This document shows, in pieces, positions 14,028-18,051 of a stretch of 18,051 nucleotides of DNA; position 1 is the first letter of the stretch, and every line of letters starts with the position of its first letter. The DNA is taken from contig JAGGTL010000027.1 in assembly GCA_021163805.1 (NCBI GenBank), positions 1 to 18,051 on the forward strand, given 5' to 3'. A program made the translations under genes and the position numbers. Origin of the DNA: Candidatus Aenigmatarchaeota archaeon. Lineage in GTDB: Archaea > Aenigmatarchaeota > Aenigmatarchaeia > QMZS01. Below the pieces are notes generated by a model. That model had not been told where the DNA came from, searched no databases, and saw only the letters and a list, made by a program, of their open reading frames with translations.

Positions 14028-15323
14028 TTATTGGCCAAATATCTTTGCCATATTGCCCATACCTAAAAATTTTTTCATCTGTTTTGGATTTATTTTTTTC
14101 ATCATTTTTTTCATTTTTTTAAAATTCGACAGAAGTTCGTTTACTTCCTGAATTTTTGTTCCACTGCCTTTCGCAATTCTCACAACTCTTGAACTTTTGA
14201 TTATTTCCGGATTTTTTCTTTCTTCGGGAGTCATTGAATCAATTATATATTTCCACTTTTTCATCTTCTCTTCTCCAATATTTAAAGCGTTTGTTGGAAA
14301 TTTTAAGTATCCAAATCCAGGAATCATATCAATTATTTTTTTTATTGATCCGTGTTTTTGCATTTCAACAAGTTGATTGTAGAATATATTTAAATCAAGT
14401 TTGCCTTCTTCAATTTTTTTTACTTCTTCTTCCTTTATTTTAAATTTCTCAAGCAAACTTTGTAGATCTCCAAACCCGAGAAGTCTCGAAACAAATCTTT
14501 CTGGAATATATCTTTCCAGATCCCGAATTTTTTCACCAACACTCAAAAATTTAACCTTTGCATTGGCTATTTTGCAGGCAGTTAAAGTTGCTCCACCCTT
14601 TGCCGTTGCATCCATTCTCGTAACAACGACTCCCGTAATATTAATGGATTTTTTAAATTCTTCTGCCTGTCTTCTTGCATCTTGACCAAGTTCTGCCGGA
14701 ATAACGAGATATTTCTCTTCCGGTTTGAAAATTTTATCTATCTTTTTTATTTCCTCCACCAGTTTTTTATCGAGAGCGTCTCTGCCGGCAGAATCAATAA
14801 TTATTACTTTGTCTTTGTGTTTCTGCATCTCTTTCTCTGCCTCTTTTAGATTTTCTCCGTTAATTACGGGAACATTTATCTGTTTTGCAATCTGCTTTAA
14901 TTGCTCAAAAGCGGCGGGTCTTGAAAAATCACAACCAACCAAAACAACGGGCAATCCATGAGTTTTGTAAAAATAAGCAAGTTTTCCAGAAAGACTTGTT
15001 TTTCCGCATCCAAATAAACCAAGAAGAAGTATTTTATGCGGCATTAGTTTTATTTCGCTTTCCTTCCCCCCTAAAATATCAACCAGTTCATCATAAATCA
15101 ATTTTATAATATATTCTCTTTTTGATACTCCCGCCTCCGGTTCTTTTTTGATTTTTTTTCTCACATTTTCCGATAAACTGAAAACGAGGTCTACATCGAC
15201 ATCCGCCTGCAACAAACATCTTTGCAAATCTTTTATAATCTCTTCAATTTCTTTATCAGAAAAACTAATAATAGAAGAAATTTTTCCGACAAAAGCTCTC
15301 AATCTTTCAGATAATCCTTCCAT
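14028..15323 (-). CDS. srp54: Signal recognition particle GTPase SRP54
   Basis: GTPase subunit of the signal recognition particle that binds signal sequences and 7S RNA and directs ribosomes to the membrane. The 431-residue protein is close to the usual 440-450. N domain about 1-90; G domain with P-loop LGLFGCGKTSLSGKLA (101-116), VGCDFSRPAAFEQL (129-142), DSAGRD (177-182) and TRMDATAKGGA; M domain from about 295 with MIPGFG, SMTPEERKNPEII, a GSGTKIQEVNELL RNA-binding helix and a methionine/lysine-rich end. Several G motifs deviate mildly (DSAGR for DTAGR, GCGKTS for GSGKTT) but nucleotide-binding residues remain. A TTTAAA box stands just upstream. Confidence 0.96.
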   Translation of the reverse strand: MEGLSERLRAFVGKISSIISFSDKEIEEIIKDLQRCLLQADVDVDLVFSLSENVRKKIKKEPEAGVSKREYIIKLIYDELVDILGGKESEIKLMPHKILLLGLFGCGKTSLSGKLAYFYKTHGLPVVLVGCDFSRPAAFEQLKQIAKQINVPVINGENLKEAEKEMQKHKDKVIIIDSAGRDALDKKLVEEIKKIDKIFKPEEKYLVIPAELGQDARRQAEEFKKSINITGVVVTRMDATAKGGATLTACKIANAKVKFLSVGEKIRDLERYIPERFVSRLLGFGDLQSLLEKFKIKEEEVKKIEEGKLDLNIFYNQLVEMQKHGSIKKIIDMIPGFGYLKFPTNALNIGEEKMKKWKYIIDSMTPEERKNPEIIKSSRVVRIAKGSGTKIQEVNELLSNFKKMKKMMKKINPKQMKKFLGMGNMAKIFGQ

Positions 15324-15340
15324 AATAACAAAAATATTTT

Positions 15341-15350
15341 CCTTTAAAGT
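15341..15350 (-). promoter_or_regulatory. Possible TATA box for srp54
   Basis: The minus strand reads ACTTTAAAGG, with TTTAAA 20-25 bases before the ATG at 15323. It lies in the 101-base gap shared with the divergent pilin-like gene. Confidence 0.35.
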
Positions 15351-15393
15351 TTTTACTGAGTTATATTAACAAAATAAAGTTTGCATAAAGTAA

Positions 15394-15404
15394 TTTTATA
15401 TTTT
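15394..15404 (+). promoter_or_regulatory. TATA box for the pilin-like gene
   Basis: TTTTATATTTT lies 21-31 bases before the ATG at 15425. Its position supports that ATG as the true start and so supports the unusually long leader of the protein. Confidence 0.5.
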
Positions 15405-15424
15405 GAATAATAAATAATATATAT

Positions 15425-15973
15425 ATGGAATGTAATCTAAAAAAAAGATTTTCATTTGAAAAGTTTTCTGCTTTTTTGCAAAACAAAAAAGAGACGTTAT
15501 TAAGATGGCCTATATTTGAATTAAATATTAAAAAAAGATCCAAAACATATGTTTTACAACATATACAACATACAAAAAAGGGAATTTCTCCAATAATTGC
15601 GAGTGTTTTGTTAATAGTTTTCAGTGCAGTAATTGCTGCAATTATTGGAAGTTGGGCTATGAATTATACTCAAAATCAGTTAATTAATTTAGAAGTGTGC
15701 AAAGATATTAACATAGAATTTCTCGAAATAAATTATAGTTCTTCTTCAAAAGAAGGTAGTTTTAAAATACAAAATACGGGGCCAACAATAGATAAGTATG
15801 ATATTTATGTTTTTGCCAATAATAAGGAAGAAAAAGTGAAAGAAATCACAACTCCATTAAAAAAATTAGAAAAAAAGACAATAGTGTTTGAAACAGAACT
15901 GGAAAATGTAAAAGGAATAAAAATAGAAATTCCCAAGTGTCTGGGAAAAAGTTTTGTTAGTTTTATAGACTAA
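15425..15973 (+). CDS. Archaeal type IV pilin-like protein with long leader
   Basis: A 182-residue protein with a clear archaeal pilin/archaellin-like N-terminal segment, KKGISPIIASVLLIVFSAVI at 51-70, continuing as a hydrophobic helix to about 78, then a beta-rich outside domain with a cysteine pair (C91 and C171 or close by). Such precursors are cut by a FlaK/PibD-type peptidase after the glycine, and the helix packs into a filament core. Here the basic leader before the glycine is 53 residues, whereas class III leaders are normally about 5-20. No ATG, GTG or plausible start lies nearer the glycine in this frame, and a TATA box is correctly placed for the ATG at 15425. The last 11 bases overlap the end of the convergent PyrD-like gene. 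No pilus assembly genes are nearby. Confidence 0.75.
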   Translation: MECNLKKRFSFEKFSAFLQNKKETLLRWPIFELNIKKRSKTYVLQHIQHTKKGISPIIASVLLIVFSAVIAAIIGSWAMNYTQNQLINLEVCKDINIEFLEINYSSSSKEGSFKIQNTGPTIDKYDIYVFANNKEEKVKEITTPLKKLEKKTIVFETELENVKGIKIEIPKCLGKSFVSFID

Positions 15974-16493
15974 TTTCGGATTTTAAAAAAGGCCCATCAA
16001 CGCAACTTCTATATCCCGATGGACTTGCGCAAGAACCGCATAAACCAATTCCGCATCTGGTCATAAAATCAACTGAAGAATAGATATTTAATTTCTCTGA
16101 GTGCGGACAAGATAAATTTAATTCAAAACCGTCACAAACTTCAAATAATTTTTCCGCTATTTTATGGAATTCTTCTTCATTACTTCCAAATATTGAACAA
16201 AGCAGAAATTTATTATCTGGAATTTTTATTTTCTTTAATTCTTTTGCAAAATATGTTGCTCCTTTGTTTGTCAAACCAACGGCATTTATAAATGAAAAAG
16301 AATCGTATTGTGCAATAATGGGTTCTCTGTTTCCGGGTATTGATTTTATGCCAATACTTTTTGTTGTCAAAATGCCGATTTCTGGAATCTCATTTGCAAT
16401 TCTTTCCAGCACAGAAATTTCCGTAGTGACTATTCCGCTTGGAATTGTAAAAGGTCCGCTGATTTCCTTATTACAAAAAAGCATAATTTTCAT
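15963..16493 (-). CDS. Hybrid of half a dihydroorotate dehydrogenase and a PyrK iron-sulfur tail
   Basis: The 176-residue product joins two recognisable parts. Residues about 8-135 match the N-terminal half of class 1 dihydroorotate dehydrogenase (PyrD): FTIPSGIVTTEI, LTTKSIG, PGNREPIIAQYDSFSFINAVGL and FELNLSCPHSE, the last holding the catalytic cysteine (C129). The second half of the barrel, with the FMN-phosphate site, is missing. Residues about 138-170 match the C-terminal [2Fe-2S] segment of PyrK: CGIGLCGSCASPSGYRSC with C147, C152, C155 and C164, then VDGPF. The frame is open throughout and base composition is like its neighbours. It may be a functional miniature, a protein with a new role, or the product of an internal deletion between fused pyrD and pyrK. 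The first ATG (16493) is used; an upstream TTG at 16517 is less likely. It lies downstream of archease on the same strand. Confidence 0.7.
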   Translation of the reverse strand: MKIMLFCNKEISGPFTIPSGIVTTEISVLERIANEIPEIGILTTKSIGIKSIPGNREPIIAQYDSFSFINAVGLTNKGATYFAKELKKIKIPDNKFLLCSIFGSNEEEFHKIAEKLFEVCDGFELNLSCPHSEKLNIYSSVDFMTRCGIGLCGSCASPSGYRSCVDGPFLKSEISL

Positions 16494-16579
16494 TAATTTT
16501 AAAGAATAGGGATCCAAATAGTAAAAATAATTAAAATAGAGGTTTAAATTTTTTGATAAATATAATCAATAAAAAGACG

Positions 16580-16996
16580 TCAAATATCACAAACCACCGT
16601 TGCTTTATATTTTTCATTTTTTTCAACTTTAAATTTATAATTTGTAATCCCCTTTACAACAGTTCCTCCCTTTTCCGGAGTTATTTTTTCTCCTTTTGCG
16701 ACAACCTTTCCAGCATATCCTTGTTTTGATTCCGTGATTTCAACGTCAAATTTACAAAAAAAAACTTCATTTATCTCACTTTCGGCAAGCAGATGAGAAA
16801 GAAACTTATAAAGAGTTTCCTCTAAATTTTTTCCCTCAAATTTAAATTCTATTTTTTCTCTTGGTTTGATTTTATCAATGTCGCAGATAACTGAAAAAAG
16901 AGCCTCTGCGGAATTCTCAAATAATTCCTTTAAATTTGAACCATAAGATTCAAACATAACATCAGAAGTCAAATCTTCGATAAATCGGTATTTCAT
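16580..16996 (-). CDS. Archease, activator of the RtcB RNA ligase
   Basis: Small metal-binding protein that speeds guanylylation and turnover of the tRNA-splicing ligase RtcB. The 138-residue length is normal. The family pattern is visible: an N-terminal strand with conserved D12, then YGSNLKELFENSAEALFSVI (18-37), LEETLYKFLSHLLAESE in the middle, VVKGITNYKFKVEK and the closing VVCDI with D137. The usual HTAD motif reads LTSD here, so the histidine is replaced by leucine while the metal-site aspartate stays. RtcB is not in the window. It starts 21 bases from the divergent RfcL gene; the PyrD/PyrK hybrid lies 86 bases downstream. Confidence 0.88.
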   Translation of the reverse strand: MKYRFIEDLTSDVMFESYGSNLKELFENSAEALFSVICDIDKIKPREKIEFKFEGKNLEETLYKFLSHLLAESEINEVFFCKFDVEITESKQGYAGKVVAKGEKITPEKGGTVVKGITNYKFKVEKNEKYKATVVCDI

Positions 16997-17017
16997 AATT
17001 TATAAAATAAAACAATT

Positions 17018-18051
17018 ATGAACTTTCTTGAGAAATATAAACCAAAAAAACTGGAAGAGATGATTGGAAATAAAAAGGCAATAGAAGAAATTTTAAAAAA
17101 TCTTTTTAAAAAGCCTTTGCTTCTTTATGGAAGTCCTGGAGTTGGAAAAACTCTTTCTTGTTATCTTATCGCAAAAAAACTCAATCTTGAAGTTTATGAG
17201 ATAAACGCTTCTGATTACAGAGATTTGGAAAGTCTTAAGAAAGTTTTGTTGATCTCAAAACAATATTCAATTTTCGGCAGAAAAAGGATTATATTAATTG
17301 ATGAAATTGATGGATTATCCATACATGATAGGGGAGCAACTACCGAATTGATAAAAATTTTTAAAGAAAGCAAAAACCCCCTCATACTTACCGCAAATGA
17401 TGCTTATGACCAGAAATTGAAAAATCTGAGAAATTATTGCAAACTAATCTCTTTTAGTAAAGTTCCTTACCCTTCCATTGCGAAATATCTGGAAAAAATT
17501 TGCAAGAATGAAAAAATAGAATATGATGAAAGAATTTTAAAAAACATTGCGCAAAGATGTAATGGTGATGTGAGAGCCTCCATTCTTGATTTAGAGAGTT
17601 TGATTAAAGATAATAAATTACTTTCCTCGGATTTGCTTTCCCCGAGAGATCTTGAAGAAAATATTTTTAATTCGGTAAGGATAATTCTAAAAACAAAAAA
17701 AATAGATATTGCGAAAGAGGTTATGAATAATTTAGATAGAACTCCAGAAGATTTTTTCTGGTGGATTGAAGAAAATGTCGGAAGAGAATATAAAGGAGAA
17801 GATTTAAAAAAAGTTTTAAATTATTTGAGTCTAGCAGATATTTTCAGGAGAAGAATAATGAAAAGACAGGATTGGATTTTGCTCAGATATTATATTGACT
17901 TTATTTCGATTGGCGTTGCATTGGCAAAAAAAGAGACTTATCACAAATATGTCGCATATGGATTCCCAACCTATATTTCAAAAATGGGAATAATGAAAGC
18001 ACGGAAAAAAGAAATGGAGGAAAAAATTGAAAAATTGCGGAATAAAATGCA
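17018..18051 (+). CDS. rfcL: Replication factor C large subunit (partial, runs off the window)
   Basis: Clamp-loader subunit that, with the small subunits, opens and loads the PCNA sliding clamp. From the ATG at 17018 the frame stays open for 344 codons to the window edge, so the C terminus is missing. Visible elements: NFLEKYKPKKLEEMIGN at the start, Walker A LLYGSPGVGKT (about 37-47), NASDYRDLESL, Walker B LIDEIDGL, sensor 1 LILTANDAYD, LRNYCKLISF and the helical lid region with IAQRCNGDVRASILDLE. This is the large-subunit pattern (NASD, DEIDG and AND), not the small subunit. Archaeal RfcL is usually 400-500 residues, with a PCNA-binding motif at the end that would be outside the window. 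Confidence 0.94.
   Translation, partial: MNFLEKYKPKKLEEMIGNKKAIEEILKNLFKKPLLLYGSPGVGKTLSCYLIAKKLNLEVYEINASDYRDLESLKKVLLISKQYSIFGRKRIILIDEIDGLSIHDRGATTELIKIFKESKNPLILTANDAYDQKLKNLRNYCKLISFSKVPYPSIAKYLEKICKNEKIEYDERILKNIAQRCNGDVRASILDLESLIKDNKLLSSDLLSPRDLEENIFNSVRIILKTKKIDIAKEVMNNLDRTPEDFFWWIEENVGREYKGEDLKKVLNYLSLADIFRRRIMKRQDWILLRYYIDFISIGVALAKKETYHKYVAYGFPTYISKMGIMKARKKEMEEKIEKLRNKM

Noticed and set aside
14401..14685. 94-codon open frame opposite srp54
   Set aside because: Shadow of the conserved SRP54 frame; no family likeness or promoter.
15361..15543. 60-codon open frame opposite the pilin-like leader
   Set aside because: AT-rich, phenylalanine/isoleucine-rich antisense frame that ends in the intergenic promoter region; no domain or promoter. 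It does not challenge the pilin frame.
1..18051. tRNA, rRNA, CRISPR, insertion-sequence or long-repeat content
   Set aside because: I looked through all gaps (none above about 135 bases) for T-loop-like sequences, regularly spaced repeats and terminal inverted repeats and saw none; AT-rich homopolymer runs are background.

Overview
The window is a dense stretch of archaeal chromosome, AT-rich (roughly 30% GC by eye). It holds 25 protein genes, no gene-free stretch above about 135 bases, and no rRNA, tRNA, CRISPR or insertion sequence that I can see. The domain is clear: archaeal histone, aIF6, SBDS, aIF2-gamma, Spt4 and RpoN, S6e, Rrp42, fibrillarin/Nop5, SRP54, Mre11, RFC large subunit and type-2 methionine aminopeptidase all occur together. 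Several proteins are trimmed versions of their families (Nop5, fibrillarin, aIF2-gamma, a PyrD/PyrK hybrid), and conserved archaeal operons are broken up. I infer a reduced-genome archaeon, most likely a DPANN lineage of the Woesearchaeota/Pacearchaeota kind, but cannot place it further.

Layout: 1-2.3 kb has a histone gene and aIF6 facing SBDS, then an MscS-like membrane protein. 2.36-3.14 kb has Bud32 followed by Spt4. 3.26-4.49 kb is a 410-residue multi-winged-helix protein of unknown role, with very few CG dinucleotides compared with its neighbours. 4.55-5.9 kb has a COG2426 membrane protein and methionine aminopeptidase in one short operon, divergent from aIF2-gamma plus a PHP-domain protein (5.9-7.76 kb). 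A RimK-like ATP-grasp ligase and the exosome subunit Rrp42 diverge from 8.7-8.83 kb. Fibrillarin and a miniature Nop5 start back to back at 10.3 kb, with Mre11 behind Nop5. 12.3-14 kb carries a tiny pilin-like protein, S6e, RpoN and a rhomboid protease. 14-16 kb has SRP54 and a second pilin-like protein with an unusually long leader. 16-18 kb has a truncated dihydroorotate dehydrogenase joined to a PyrK-type iron-sulfur tail, archease, and the start of RfcL, which runs off the window.

Together the genes cover translation initiation (aIF2-gamma, aIF6 with its release factor SBDS, S6e), nascent-protein handling (MetAP, SRP54), transcription (RpoN, Spt4), RNA processing and modification (Rrp42, fibrillarin/Nop5, Bud32, archease) and DNA replication and repair (RfcL, Mre11, histone). 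Most starts lack a Shine-Dalgarno sequence, and several have an AT-rich TATA-like box about 20-30 bases upstream of the ATG, which fits leaderless transcripts. Four divergent gene pairs are only 12-22 bases apart.

I found no defence island or clearly new multi-gene system. The best leads are the compositionally foreign multi-winged-helix gene, the PyrD-PyrK hybrid, the shrunken box C/D RNP proteins and the two pilin-like proteins with very different leaders.
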